From Phenylobacterium haematophilum (GTDB taxonomy: Bacteria; Pseudomonadota; Alphaproteobacteria; Caulobacterales; Caulobacteraceae): DNA of 64,000 nucleotides. Positions 25,141-35,685 of the stretch are shown here, one piece after another; the first letter of the stretch is position 1, and each line of letters opens with the position of its first letter. The position numbers were made by a program, and so were the translations under genes. The notes under the pieces were generated by a model. It searched no databases, was not told the origin of the DNA, and saw nothing but the letters and a program-made list of their open reading frames with translations. The stretch lies in the NCBI RefSeq assembly GCF_014196295.1, contig NZ_JACIDK010000004.1, positions 62,001-126,000 of the forward strand. Direction: 5' to 3'.

Positions 25141-25596
25141 TTTCGGGCCGAGTCCGGCCCGTGCAAAAGCCGAGGTCAGCTTGTCGGCGATGACGATGCC
25201 GGGCGGGGCCTCGTTGGCTTCCATCACCGCGGCATAGGTCATGCCTGGCCGACCCTCGACCGGACCGCTGGCCCACGCGACGATGCGGGTGCCTTCGGGG
25301 TTGCTGCGGCAGCTGGCGGTCTTACGGTCGCCCGTGGCCGGCGTCGCCTTCAGCAACTGCTCCAGTGTCTGGGCCCCCTGCCCGTCGCAGGTCGGCAGCG
25401 AGCGGCCGCAGACCATGTGCGTCCCGTATTGGTAAACGGTCCTGCCGCCTTCGGCGATCAGCACGCAGGTGCCCGGATCGCCGATGGCGCGGGATACAGC
25501 CTCGTCGAGGATGGCCTTGTCTACACCCTTCGGAGCGCCGGGCGAGCAGGCGGCGAGGACCGCGGCGGCCAGACCCAACGCGGCCAGGGCGCGCAT
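25138..25596 (-). CDS. Putative lipoprotein, unknown function
   Basis: 152 aa. Leader [17 protein letters not shown] with a lipobox (LAAC, lipidated Cys17) followed by SPGAP. The mature part has several cysteines (CVLIAE, MVCGRSLPTCDGQGA, TASCRSNPEGT) that could form disulfides. No domain recognised. Its ATG overlaps the panD stop (TGATG), so it is translationally coupled to panD although no functional link is evident. Confidence 0.78.
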   Translation of the reverse strand: MRALAALGLAAAVLAACSPGAPKGVDKAILDEAVSRAIGDPGTCVLIAEGGRTVYQYGTHMVCGRSLPTCDGQGAQTLEQLLKATPATGDRKTASCRSNPEGTRIVAWASGPVEGRPGMTYAAVMEANEAPPGIVIADKLTSAFARAGLGPK

Positions 25597-25952
25597 CAGG
25601 CGGCCTGCTTGATCTCGTTGCCGTCGTCCAGCAGCACGACGCTCGGGGAGTAGTTGCGGGCTTCCTCAGCCGGCAGCATGCCGTAGGTGACCACGATCAC
25701 CTTATCGCCCTTTTGGACGAGACGGGCGGCCGCGCCGTTGACGCCGATCACCTTGGATCCGCGCGGCGCTTCGATGGCGTAGGTGGTGAACCGCGCGCCG
25801 GTGGTGATGTTCAGGACGTCGACTTGCTCGTGGGGGAGGATGCCCGAGGCGTCCAGCAGATCGCGATCGATCGCGATCGAGCCTTCATACTCGAGATCGG
25901 CCTGAGTCACCGTGGCGCGGTGAAGCTTGGCCTTCATCAGGGTCACCAGCAT
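25596..25952 (-). CDS. panD: Aspartate 1-decarboxylase
   Basis: 118 aa from the ATG at 25952; the open frame goes on to 26066, but the extra 38 residues are not family sequence. [21 protein letters not shown] matches PanD up to the self-cleavage point Gly24-Ser25, where the Ser becomes the pyruvoyl cofactor. The C-terminal [19 protein letters not shown] is also typical. It makes beta-alanine from L-aspartate for pantothenate and CoA synthesis in the cytosol. No other pan gene is adjacent. Followed by an overlapping lipoprotein gene. Confidence 0.96.
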   Translation of the reverse strand: MLVTLMKAKLHRATVTQADLEYEGSIAIDRDLLDASGILPHEQVDVLNITTGARFTTYAIEAPRGSKVIGVNGAAARLVQKGDKVIVVTYGMLPAEEARNYSPSVVLLDDGNEIKQAA

Positions 25953-26182
25953 GGGCGGTCCTTCCAACTGCGGCGCACAAACCTTCGAAACGAAGGGCCG
26001 CTGGATATAGCGTCGAATGGGGAACACTACAATTGCGGCGGCGCAGCAAGGTTGACCTAACGGCAATATGCCGCGCCCGAGCGCCGATCTTCGAAGGAAA
26101 ATTATTTCCTTAGATTCTTTTACTTACCGTCGATTTTTCGCTCGCTGGGTCAGGGGCTTCAGCCGGTGACGAACACGTGAGC

Positions 26183-27058
26183 TCACGGAGCGTCCGTGAC
26201 CCGCTCCATGAACCCGGTGATGTCGCTGAGCACGCTCGCCCGGTCTCGGAAGGGACGCGACATCGCCGCCATGATCTCGTTGTGGCCTACGCCTGGATAG
26301 CTGCGAGCCTCGACCTGAGCGCCGGCCGCGCGCAGGGCCGCGCCTAGGGAAGCGGTCTCCCGCGGATCGACGATCGTGTCGGCCGAACCGGTGACCAGCA
26401 GCATCGGCGGCGCATCGGCCCGCACGAGTTTCACAGGCTGTGTGGCGGCTGGATCGCCGACACCGAACACGTCGGCCATGTGCCCTTTCAGCGGCAGGAA
26501 ATCATAGGGTCCGGCGATGCCGACCACCCCGACGATGCGGGCTGGATCGACGCCGGCGTGCTGCAGATAGCTCGGCGCCAATCCCAGCATCACTGCATTA
26601 TAGGCGCCGGCGGAATGCCCCAGCAGCACGACGCGTGAGGGATCTCCTCCGTAAGCTGCGGCGTGATCTACGGCCCACCTCACGGCCTGGGCGCTGTCGT
26701 TGAGGAACTCCGGGAACCGGACCTGCGGATACAGCCGGTAGTCCGGCAACACCACGACGTAGCCGCGCGCGGCCAGGGCCTGCGCGACCCAACCGTAGTC
26801 CCACTTGCGTCCCCGCTCCCAGCCGCCCCCGTAGAGAAACACCGCCACCGGCCGGGCCGTGTCCATCCGCCGCGGGGCGTAGACGTCGAGGCTCTGGCGG
26901 CCGCCGGGGCCATAAGGCTGGTCATGGGCGGTCAGGATCGCAGGGTCGCGCGGGGTGAAGGTCGCGAACACGCCCAGCGGCGTACAGGCCGCGCAAGCCG
27001 CCGCCAGAACGGAAAGCAAGGCAAGGCGAACCGTAGCAGACACGCGACGCGGGATCAT
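26183..27058 (-). CDS. Alpha/beta hydrolase esterase of the BD-FAE/HSL type, probable lipoprotein
   Basis: 291 aa. The hydrophobic leader (about 8-24) ends in AAACAAC, a possible lipobox. The catalytic domain has FLYGGGW (oxyanion hole, about 74-80), LPDYRLYP, GHSAG with nucleophile Ser149, the acid in GSADTIVDP and the His in YPGVGHNE. The layout is that of small carboxylesterases acting on acyl esters, likely on the periplasmic side of a membrane. Transcribed alone: upstream lies the divergent PEBP gene, downstream a 230-base gap to panD. Confidence 0.85.
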   Translation of the reverse strand: MIPRRVSATVRLALLSVLAAACAACTPLGVFATFTPRDPAILTAHDQPYGPGGRQSLDVYAPRRMDTARPVAVFLYGGGWERGRKWDYGWVAQALAARGYVVVLPDYRLYPQVRFPEFLNDSAQAVRWAVDHAAAYGGDPSRVVLLGHSAGAYNAVMLGLAPSYLQHAGVDPARIVGVVGIAGPYDFLPLKGHMADVFGVGDPAATQPVKLVRADAPPMLLVTGSADTIVDPRETASLGAALRAAGAQVEARSYPGVGHNEIMAAMSRPFRDRASVLSDITGFMERVTDAP

Positions 27059-27144
27059 GTCTTACCGGCTAGGGCCTTTTCCCGATCGCCGCAACCAAGC
27101 CTTCGGCGGCGCGCTTCTTTCCGGGGAGCGCAAGGAGCCACACA

Positions 27145-27690
27145 ATGTCCAGCCCCGCCCATTCCGGCGAAACCATCACCATCTTCAAGGTCGAGCCTCG
27201 AGACGAAAGCGGCCTAGTCGTGATGTCGCCGTCGCAGGCCCCCGACGGGCGCCTGGCCGACCGCCATTCGGCCTACCACGAGAACCTCTCCCCGCCGATC
27301 ACCTGGACCGAAGTCGAGGGCGCCGAATGCTACGCCCTGATCGTCGAGGACCCCGACGCGCCGATGGAGAAGCCGTTCGTTCACTGGATGATCTGGAACA
27401 TTCCGGCCGAAGCGGGCGGCCTGCCCGAGGGCGTGCCCCAGGCGCAGTATATCGATCCGCCGCACCCGATCATTCAAGGTCGCAACGACGCCGACGACTA
27501 CGGCTGGTTCGGACCGCGGCCGCCGGCGGGCCACGGCGTGCACCGCTACTATTTCCAGGTCTTCGCACTCGACCAGCGCCTGGAGGTCGGGCCGGACACG
27601 CCGCTGCATGAGTTGCTCAACATCCTCAAGGGGCACACCATCGCCCAGGGCGAAATGATGGCGACCTACGAGGCGCCGCGCCGCCAATAA
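27145..27690 (+). CDS. YbhB/YbcL (PEBP, Raf-kinase-inhibitor-like) family protein
   Basis: 181 aa. PEBP fold signature: ENLSPPITWTEVEGAECYALIVEDPDAP, VHWMIWNIP and YGWFGPRPPAGHGVHRYYFQVFALD, which form the anion-binding pocket. No signal peptide, so cytosolic. Bacterial members bind phosphate-like ligands but their role is unclear. Good ribosome site (AAGGAG) before the ATG. Divergent from the esterase; followed by a 98-base gap. Confidence 0.92.
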   Translation: MSSPAHSGETITIFKVEPRDESGLVVMSPSQAPDGRLADRHSAYHENLSPPITWTEVEGAECYALIVEDPDAPMEKPFVHWMIWNIPAEAGGLPEGVPQAQYIDPPHPIIQGRNDADDYGWFGPRPPAGHGVHRYYFQVFALDQRLEVGPDTPLHELLNILKGHTIAQGEMMATYEAPRRQ

Positions 27691-27788
27691 TTCGAATGAA
27701 AAGTATGTTGACGGGCTCCACGTCATCCAGGGCATAGCTGGGAGAACGCCGAGGCATGTGACCTCGGCGGTTCATCTGGCGAGGCGAC

Positions 27789-29045
27789 ATGGACGGCGAT
27801 CTGGCCCTGGGCGGCTTTTCTTCCAACGGTCTGGCGGCGATCCCCGCCGCTCTACAGCCGATCGTCGACGCCGGCGATCTCTCGGGCTTCGTGACCCTGC
27901 TCTGGCGCAAGGGCGAGGTCGCCCAGGTCAACACGCTCGGCTACCGCGACGTGGCCGGCAAGGCGCCGATGACCCGCGACACCCTGTTCCGCATCGCCTC
28001 GATGACCAAGCCGATCACCTCGATCGCTGCACTAATGCTGATGGAGGAGGGCAAGCTCCGGCTCGACGACCCGATCACCAAGTGGATGCCGGAGTTCAAG
28101 GACATGCGGGTCCTGAAGTCGGCTGCAGGCCCGGTCGACGACACTGTGCCGGCCGCGCGCGAGATCACCGTCGACGACCTGATGACCCATCGCTCGGGCC
28201 TGGCCTACGCCTTCACCTCGGTCGGGCCGATCGCTCATGCCCACGAAAAGGCGCTGGGCTCGCCGCTGGGCGGCCATCTCAGCCCAGACGAGTGGCTGAA
28301 GGCGCTGGGGCAGTTGCCGCTTTCCTACCAGCCGGGCGATCGCTTCCACTACAGCCACGCCACCGACGTGCTCGGCTTCCTGGTGGGCCGGGTGTCTGGC
28401 CGGGGCTATCGCGAGTTCATCATGGAGCGGATCCTGCAGCCGCTCGGCATGAACGACACCGACTTCTGGTGCCCGCCGGAGAAGCGCGACCGCATGGCCA
28501 AGCTCTACCGCATCAACCCCAAGACAGATGCGATGGAGGACATCTCCTTCCCACACCTGCCCGGTCCGCCGGAATTCTGCGCCGGCGGCGGCGGCCTGAT
28601 CTCGACCGCCGACGACTACCTGCGTTTCGCCCGGATGATGCTGAACGACGGCGAGCTGGACGGGGTTCGCTACGTCAAGCGCGAGACGCTGGAGGCGATG
28701 CGCGAGAACCGCCTGACGCCCGAGCAGCGCCAGGTCCCGTTCATGGGCATCCCGTTCTGGATGGGCCAGGGCTTCGGCCTCGGCGTCTCGGTGATAACCG
28801 ACCCGGAGAAGCAGGCCTGGATGGGCGCGGGCTCGGAGGGCTCGTTTGGCTGGCCGGGCGCCTTCGGCACCTGGTGGCAGGCCGACCCGGTTGAGGACAT
28901 GGTGATGATCTACCTGATCCAGAACTCGATCCCGCTGGAGCCGGAGGCCGCCTCGCAGCTGGCCACCGGACAGCGGATGGGCGGGCGCGCCGCCCTGCCC
29001 GTGTTCCAGAAGCTGACCTACGCCGCGCTCGGAAAGCCGCTCTAG
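27789..29045 (+). CDS. Serine beta-lactamase-fold hydrolase (class C/esterase EstB-like)
   Basis: 418 aa without a signal peptide, so probably cytosolic. Catalytic SMTK with Ser71 and Lys74 in RIASMTKPITSIA; the second motif YSH in FHYSHATDVLG stands where penicillin-binding relatives have YxN; the third-motif region is GWPGAFGTWWQADP. Such proteins are often esterases or D-peptidases rather than antibiotic-inactivating enzymes; the lack of export argues against resistance. It overlaps the convergent next gene by 4 bases. Confidence 0.9.
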   Translation: MDGDLALGGFSSNGLAAIPAALQPIVDAGDLSGFVTLLWRKGEVAQVNTLGYRDVAGKAPMTRDTLFRIASMTKPITSIAALMLMEEGKLRLDDPITKWMPEFKDMRVLKSAAGPVDDTVPAAREITVDDLMTHRSGLAYAFTSVGPIAHAHEKALGSPLGGHLSPDEWLKALGQLPLSYQPGDRFHYSHATDVLGFLVGRVSGRGYREFIMERILQPLGMNDTDFWCPPEKRDRMAKLYRINPKTDAMEDISFPHLPGPPEFCAGGGGLISTADDYLRFARMMLNDGELDGVRYVKRETLEAMRENRLTPEQRQVPFMGIPFWMGQGFGLGVSVITDPEKQAWMGAGSEGSFGWPGAFGTWWQADPVEDMVMIYLIQNSIPLEPEAASQLATGQRMGGRAALPVFQKLTYAALGKPL

Positions 29046-29401
29046 AAGGTGTTGCGGCCCATCACGCACATGGGCTGACCTTCATAGGTCGCGCCGATCA
29101 GGCTGCCGTTCTTGACGGCGGCCTTGCGGGCCTTTTCGTAGGCGCGGTTCTCGGCCGGGGCCTTCACCCCGTCCGGGCAGATCGAAATGTCGACCTGCGT
29201 TCCGGTGCGGCAGGTGCAGAAATCCTCGCGCTTGTCGAGGCGGCTGGCCGGCACCTTGCAGGACACCGGCAGGGTCTGACCGTTCACGTCCAGGCAGATG
29301 ATGGTCTGGGTGGGCGGGTTCTGCGACAGCGGCGCCTGGGCGGAGGCGGCGCTGGCGCAGGCGAGGAGCGCGGCGGCGGCGATCAGGGCTGTGCGGATCA
29401 T
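29042..29401 (-). CDS. Secreted Cys-rich protein, unknown function
   Basis: 119 aa from the ATG at 29401, chosen because it begins a clear signal peptide (MIRTALIAAAALLACASAASA); the open frame to 29569 adds implausible sequence. The mature part contains paired cysteines (IICLDVNGQTLPVSC, DFCTCRTG, ISICPDG, MCVMGR), suggesting disulfides in the periplasm. No family recognised. Monocistronic and divergent from the small flagellar-like gene. Confidence 0.72.
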   Translation of the reverse strand: MIRTALIAAAALLACASAASAQAPLSQNPPTQTIICLDVNGQTLPVSCKVPASRLDKREDFCTCRTGTQVDISICPDGVKAPAENRAYEKARKAAVKNGSLIGATYEGQPMCVMGRNTF

Positions 29402-29547
29402 CGGACTAACCTCCAGTTCGACTTGACCATAACACGCCGCAAGTGCGGCGGGTTTCAGGCGCTGCATGGTGACCGGCGCGTTCATCCTGTCGCTGCGCGA
29501 AGGCTTAACCGCGCATCGGCGATGTTCGACGCTGGAAGGGGCTCCCG

Positions 29548-29769
29548 ATGGATCCGATCGCCGCCGCACAATACGGAATGCTCGCCGCCAGCCGTCGCTT
29601 CGACGCCTCGGCCAGCCGCACAGCTCGCATGGGCGTCGAAGGGGAAGCCGTCGACCTGCCGGCCGAGATCGTCGATCAGATCACCGCAAAGACCGCCTTC
29701 GCCGCCAACGCCGCGGTGATCCGCAGCGCCCAGGAGATGACCGGCAAACTGCTGGACGTGCTCGCCTAG
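29548..29769 (+). CDS. Small flagellar rod/hook-like protein
   Basis: 73 aa. The start, MDPIAAAQYGMLAASRRFDASASR, resembles the N-terminal helix of flagellar rod/hook proteins, and the end (EIVDQITAKTAFAANAAVIRSAQEM) resembles their C-terminal helix. The middle is missing, so it looks like the two paired axial helices alone. Such mini-proteins may cap or adapt rod/hook structures (inference). A single TTAACC, a possible CtrA half-site, lies at 29504-29509. No other flagellar genes are adjacent. Confidence 0.7.
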   Translation: MDPIAAAQYGMLAASRRFDASASRTARMGVEGEAVDLPAEIVDQITAKTAFAANAAVIRSAQEMTGKLLDVLA

Positions 29770-29806
29770 CTTTGACATCCGGCCCGTGGGGCTTTAGCGC
29801 CGGACC

Positions 29807-30427
29807 ATGAGCCTGCGCCCTCTCTTCGTCACCCAGGTCTATAAAGCCAGCCTCTCCGGCGAGCGCGGCTTTGCGGACTTCAACGCCGAGCTTGAAGACG
29901 CCTGCCGCATGCTGGCCGACGAGGACGTGGCCGGCCAGGCCTGGTGCCGCGAGCACGGCTACGGCGGTTACACCTCATACGCCTCGCTCGACGACCTCCC
30001 GATGCGGGCCAGCATCTTCGAGGACCTGAAGCGCAAGCTCGACAAGCATGCGGCCGCCTACGCCAAGGCCCTGCACCTGGACCTTGGCCGGCGGCGGCTG
30101 AAGATGGACAGCCTGTGGGTCAACATCCTGAAGCCCGGCGCGGCGCATTCGGGGCACATCCACCCGCACAGCGTGCTCTCGGGTACCGTCTATGTCGCGA
30201 TCCCAAAAGGTGCGAGCGCGCTCAAGCTTGAAGACCCGCGCCTGCCGCTGATGATGGCGGCCCCGCCGCGGGAGGCCGACGCGCCGGAAGACGCCCGCAG
30301 CTTCGTCTATCTGCAGCCCGAGCCGGGCACGGTGCTGATGTGGGAGAGCTGGCTGCGCCACGAGGTGCCGGCCAATGCGGCGCGCAAAGAGCGGATCTCG
30401 GTCAGCTTCAACTACGCCTGGCGCTAA
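29807..30427 (+). CDS. TIGR02466-type putative 2-oxoglutarate/Fe(II) oxygenase
   Basis: 206 aa. The pattern SLWVNILKPGAAHSGHIHPHSVLSG contains candidate iron-binding His residues, and SWLRHEVPANAARKERISVSFN supplies the distal His and the Arg that would bind 2-oxoglutarate. This is the double-stranded beta-helix layout of the TIGR02466 family. The substrate is unknown. Cytosolic. It starts 37 bases after the flagellar-like gene, possibly in one transcript, and overlaps the convergent next gene by 4 bases. Confidence 0.82.
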   Translation: MSLRPLFVTQVYKASLSGERGFADFNAELEDACRMLADEDVAGQAWCREHGYGGYTSYASLDDLPMRASIFEDLKRKLDKHAAAYAKALHLDLGRRRLKMDSLWVNILKPGAAHSGHIHPHSVLSGTVYVAIPKGASALKLEDPRLPLMMAAPPREADAPEDARSFVYLQPEPGTVLMWESWLRHEVPANAARKERISVSFNYAWR

Positions 30428-31317
30428 CGCCGGGCGCAGGCGCCCGGCTGTTCTTCCTTCTGGCGGTGAACGGCGTAGGTCTTGCCGTTGTAGCGCACGA
30501 CCGGGAAACAAAATCCTGGCCCGCCGAGCACGATGTCCGGCCAGCCGCCCGCGCCTTTGGTCGGCAGGAACTCCGGAATCCCTTGCGATTGGAAGAGCGT
30601 ACGCCAGTCGCTTCCGGCCCGCTCCATGATGTAGAAACCCTGTCCAGTATGGCCGTAGCAGAAGCTTCCGCTTTCCGTGATGACCATCTCTGAGCGGCCG
30701 TCCCCGTTGAGGTCTCGGATATCGCTGGGCTCGATCACCGCCTCGCAGGCGCCCTCCCCGCCCAGCCATCGCCCGCCCTGGGAGACGAATCCCGCGGCCC
30801 GCATGGCGGCGGTGCGGTCGGCGGCCGTGACGCCGCTCGAGGCTTCGGTCTTTGCGAACGATGCCGGCGAGCAGGCGGCGGGGCGCTGATAGCCGTCGCC
30901 GGCATACTTCCAGTTTCGCACGCAGTCGGCTGTGACGCGCAGGTCCAGCCAGCCGTTCGTTCGTGAGGTTTCGAAGCCCAGGGCTCCACTATCTCGCGCG
31001 ATAGCCCGCCAACGCCCGTCCTTGCCCTTGGCCAGCAGCGTGAACCACAGCCCGTCGCCGCCGTAGCAGGACGGGTTCTTGTCGACGGCGGCGGCCTCCA
31101 GGGCGCCGTCGCCGTTCAAGTCCATGAAAGCGAACTTCGGCTGCGAGGCCGTCCCGCAGACATTGATCGCCTTGCCGCCGGAGACCTTGAACCCCCCAGC
31201 CTCGAACAGTTGGACACCTTCGACCTGGCTCATCTTGGGCGGCGGGACCACCGCCTGCGCCTGCGCCCCCGCGGTGAGGGCCAGTCCCAAAGCGAACCCG
31301 AGCATCGTCCGGCGCAT
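30424..31317 (-). CDS. Exported protein with two FG-GAP/VCBS-like calcium motifs
   Basis: 297 aa from the ATG at 31317 (an upstream in-frame start at 31344 would precede the signal peptide MRRTMLGFALGLALTAGAQA). Two repeats carry MDLNGDGALEAA and RDLNGDGRSEMV, the DxNxDG calcium loop of FG-GAP-like blades. Each is followed by a SCYGG/FCYGH cysteine segment and a GWxD segment, so the mature part looks like a tandem duplication. Function unknown, probably periplasmic. Confidence 0.8.
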   Translation of the reverse strand: MRRTMLGFALGLALTAGAQAQAVVPPPKMSQVEGVQLFEAGGFKVSGGKAINVCGTASQPKFAFMDLNGDGALEAAAVDKNPSCYGGDGLWFTLLAKGKDGRWRAIARDSGALGFETSRTNGWLDLRVTADCVRNWKYAGDGYQRPAACSPASFAKTEASSGVTAADRTAAMRAAGFVSQGGRWLGGEGACEAVIEPSDIRDLNGDGRSEMVITESGSFCYGHTGQGFYIMERAGSDWRTLFQSQGIPEFLPTKGAGGWPDIVLGGPGFCFPVVRYNGKTYAVHRQKEEQPGACARR

Positions 31318-31396
31318 GTCGCCCACCTCATTCTGATGAGCCAAGCTTGCTCGCCTATCGGCGTTCTGTCACTGCTGCCGATTGGCGTACACGAAA

Positions 31397-31426
31397 ACGC
31401 CCCCGACCGCTTCCGGTCGGGGGCGT
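31397..31426 (-). terminator. Rho-independent terminator downstream of rpoD
   Basis: Twelve-base perfect stem (31397-31408 with 31415-31426) and a six-base loop. Read on the minus strand the hairpin ends GGGGGCGTTTTCG, giving the T tract after the stem. Lies 27 bases past the rpoD stop. Confidence 0.88.
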
Positions 31427-31452
31427 CAGGGCGCTGCCAGCGCCGGATAGTC

Positions 31453-33390
<1,938 letters not shown>

Positions 33391-33404
33391 CTAGGTCTCC
33401 GGAT

Positions 33405-33435
33405 TTCGGCCGCGCCATGGAAGGCGCGGGCCGAA
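33405..33435 (-). other. Stem-loop in the dnaG-rpoD junction
   Basis: Arms of 12-13 bases (33405-33416 against 33423-33435, one bulged C) around a six-base loop, 15 bases before the rpoD start. On the transcript it sits just upstream of the GGAG ribosome site and lacks a U tract, so it is not a standard terminator. It could be a processing or mRNA-stability element separating dnaG from rpoD expression. Confidence 0.55.
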
Positions 33436-33469
33436 GATGCTCCAATAGCGGATAGACGGTCGTACTCCC

Positions 33470-35371
33470 TTACGACCCTTCTCCCGCCCAAATCGTTCCC
33501 GTTCTGATCGCGCGTTTCAGCGTGTCGCGTTCGCCTTTCAGGCGCTCGAGAGCTTCCATATCGGAACGGCCGCTAAGGTTACCCTTTGCGGACGCAATAG
33601 CCTCGTCGAGCGCCACGAGCCGTGAAAGGCCCGCGAAAGCTTGCGACCACTGGGATCTAGCGACGTCGAGGGAGACATCCGGTTTCAAAATGGGCGCGCC
33701 CGATTTCGCAGCGGCCCGGTCGATGTCTGTCAGCAGCGCATTAAACCCGCAAGACGCCAGATGGCGTGCGAGAGTCGCGGTGTCAAGATGATCAGCATCC
33801 AATCTGAATCCGATGATCTCGCCCGTGAGCTTCGCTAGAGCTTCGACACCGAAGCCTTTGGCGAGGAACGAGTTCTCCAGATGTTCGTCCAGAACGCTAG
33901 GATCGCCGATGGCGTACTTGGCGAGCGCGGCGGCCACCGGGTCGATCGACACCGCCAGCCGCCGCGCCGCCGCGCGTCCCGCCTCGGTCGGCGCCGGGTC
34001 GATCCACTCGCGCCCGCCGCCCCGCCAACCTCTTGAACCGCCTGCATTTCCACGTTGCGGACGCGCGTTTTGCTCGGACGCCGCGCGCCCCTTCGGGCCG
34101 GTCGCATCGAAGCGCTCCATCAGCGCTTCGCGATAGGCCTGCTGCAGATCCTTGTCGGCGATCAGGCCCGCGGCGTTGCGCAGGCGGTTCTTGAAGCCCG
34201 CCCGCCGCTCAGGCGTATCCAGCGGCTCCAGATCGTGCTCACGGGTGAACAGCGCGTCTACGAAGGCTGTGGTCTGCGACAACTGAGCGCGGAGGGCGAC
34301 GGCCCCCTGCTCGCGCAGCACCTCATCCGGGTCCTTGCCCCCCTCGACGATTGCGAACTTGAAGCTCTTGCCGGGCTTCAGCAGGGGCAGCGCGCGGTCG
34401 ATCGAGCGCGAGGCCGCCTGCCGGCCGGCGCGGTCTCCATCGAACGACAGCGTCGGCTCGCCGTGCAGCCGCCAGAGCATCTCCATCTGTTCTTCGGTCA
34501 GCGCGGTGCCCAACGGCGCCACGGCGGCGATCCCTGCCCGCTGACAGGCGATCGCATCCATATAGCCTTCAACCACGACCAAGGGCGGCTTCTCGCCGCT
34601 GGGCGCGGCCCCGAGGATCTTGCGGGCCTCGCCGATCCCATAGAGCGTACGCCCCTTGTGGAAGAGAGGACTTTCCGGACCGTTCAGGTACTTGGCGCGG
34701 GCCTGCGGATCCATCGCCCGGCCGCCGAACGATAGGATCCGCCCACGGTGGTCGGAGATCGGAAAGATGATCCGGTCGCGGAAGCGGTCGTAGGGCGCGC
34801 CGCCCTCCTCCGGCGCGATCAGCAGGCCGGCCTCGACCAGTTCCCCAGGCCGCGCTCCCTTGGTCACCAGATAGTCCTTCAGCGCCGTGCGGCCCGGCGG
34901 CGAAAAGCCGAGACGGAACCGCGCCCATTCGGATTCGGGCAAACCGCGGCGCTCTAGATAGGCCCGCGCCTCCTTGCCTTCGGGCCTCCGCAGGGCGCCT
35001 TCGAACCACTGGGCGGCGGCGTCCATCCAGTCCGACAGCCCCTGGCGTTGGCGTTCCTGCTCAGCCGAGCGGGCGTCGACCTCAGGCATCGGCAGGCCGG
35101 CCTCGGCGGCCAATCGCTCGACCGCCTCCATGAAGGTCAGGCGCTCGGTCTCCTGCAGGAAGGTGATCAGGTCGCCGTTCTTGCCGGACGAGAAATCGAA
35201 GAACTGCCCTTTCTCGTCGTTCACATAGAACGAGGGCGTCTTTTCCTTGTTGAACGGCGACAGGCCTACATACTCGCGCCCCTGCTTGCGCAGCTTCACC
35301 GTCCGCCCGATCACGTCAGACGGCCGGAGGCGCGATTTGATTTCATCGAGGAAGTGTTCGTCGACCCGCAC
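33470..35371 (-). CDS. dnaG: DNA primase
   Basis: 633 aa. N-terminal zinc-ribbon-like domain (about 1-100), catalytic core with TOPRIM (VVVEGYMDAIACQRAGI with the metal Glu, then LSFDGDRAGRQAA), and a C-terminal DnaB-binding helical domain. It synthesises RNA primers at the replication fork. Odd: the four positions that bind zinc in E. coli DnaG are Ser38, Asn41, Asp59 and Ser62 here, although the surrounding pattern (SPF..EKTPSF..ND) is fully kept. The fold therefore must be stabilised without zinc. rpoD lies 79 bases downstream. Confidence 0.97.
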   Translation of the reverse strand: MRVDEHFLDEIKSRLRPSDVIGRTVKLRKQGREYVGLSPFNKEKTPSFYVNDEKGQFFDFSSGKNGDLITFLQETERLTFMEAVERLAAEAGLPMPEVDARSAEQERQRQGLSDWMDAAAQWFEGALRRPEGKEARAYLERRGLPESEWARFRLGFSPPGRTALKDYLVTKGARPGELVEAGLLIAPEEGGAPYDRFRDRIIFPISDHRGRILSFGGRAMDPQARAKYLNGPESPLFHKGRTLYGIGEARKILGAAPSGEKPPLVVVEGYMDAIACQRAGIAAVAPLGTALTEEQMEMLWRLHGEPTLSFDGDRAGRQAASRSIDRALPLLKPGKSFKFAIVEGGKDPDEVLREQGAVALRAQLSQTTAFVDALFTREHDLEPLDTPERRAGFKNRLRNAAGLIADKDLQQAYREALMERFDATGPKGRAASEQNARPQRGNAGGSRGWRGGGREWIDPAPTEAGRAAARRLAVSIDPVAAALAKYAIGDPSVLDEHLENSFLAKGFGVEALAKLTGEIIGFRLDADHLDTATLARHLASCGFNALLTDIDRAAAKSGAPILKPDVSLDVARSQWSQAFAGLSRLVALDEAIASAKGNLSGRSDMEALERLKGERDTLKRAIRTGTIWAGEGS

Positions 35372-35415
35372 GGGCGCAATGATACAGGGCCGGAGGCTTT
35401 GGCGTAGCCCTTAGC

Positions 35416-35565
35416 TCACCGATCCAGCAATCCGTGCACAGGGGCGTCTACGTCGACCTCCACGCCTTCGACGCCGTAGCGCCGCATCACTGCGCCTTCC
35501 GGCGGCTTTCGCTCGTCGCCAGCCATGAATGGCGCGGGAGCCGCTTCCGTCTTGGGCCGTTGCAT
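35416..35565 (-). CDS. 49-residue hypothetical protein upstream of dnaG
   Basis: A short minus-strand frame from the ATG at 35565 (MQRPKTEAAPAPFMAGDERK, then a middle part, then VEVDVDAPVHGLLDR). Third-codon-position GC is high and composition is protein-like, unlike the other frames here. GGAACGGGG precedes the start at short distance. It ends 44 bases before the dnaG start on the same strand and could be its operon leader gene. Internal ATGs at 35526 and 35487 are alternative starts. No family recognised. Confidence 0.5.
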   Translation of the reverse strand: MQRPKTEAAPAPFMAGDERKPPEGAVMRRYGVEGVEVDVDAPVHGLLDR

Positions 35566-35685
35566 CTGACCCCGTTCCCATCCACAGGCAGCCTGGTACG
35601 GAAGAGCAGCGCGGCGCCCTGCTCGTGACTAGCTCCTCCCGCCCCGTGATATTGGCTCGAGTCTTTCAAACAGCAGAGGTTCCCG

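Noticed and set aside
25859..25878. A 20-base perfect palindrome (repeated GATCGCGATC).
   Set aside because: Inside panD, explained by the codons for IAIDRD; no promoter context.
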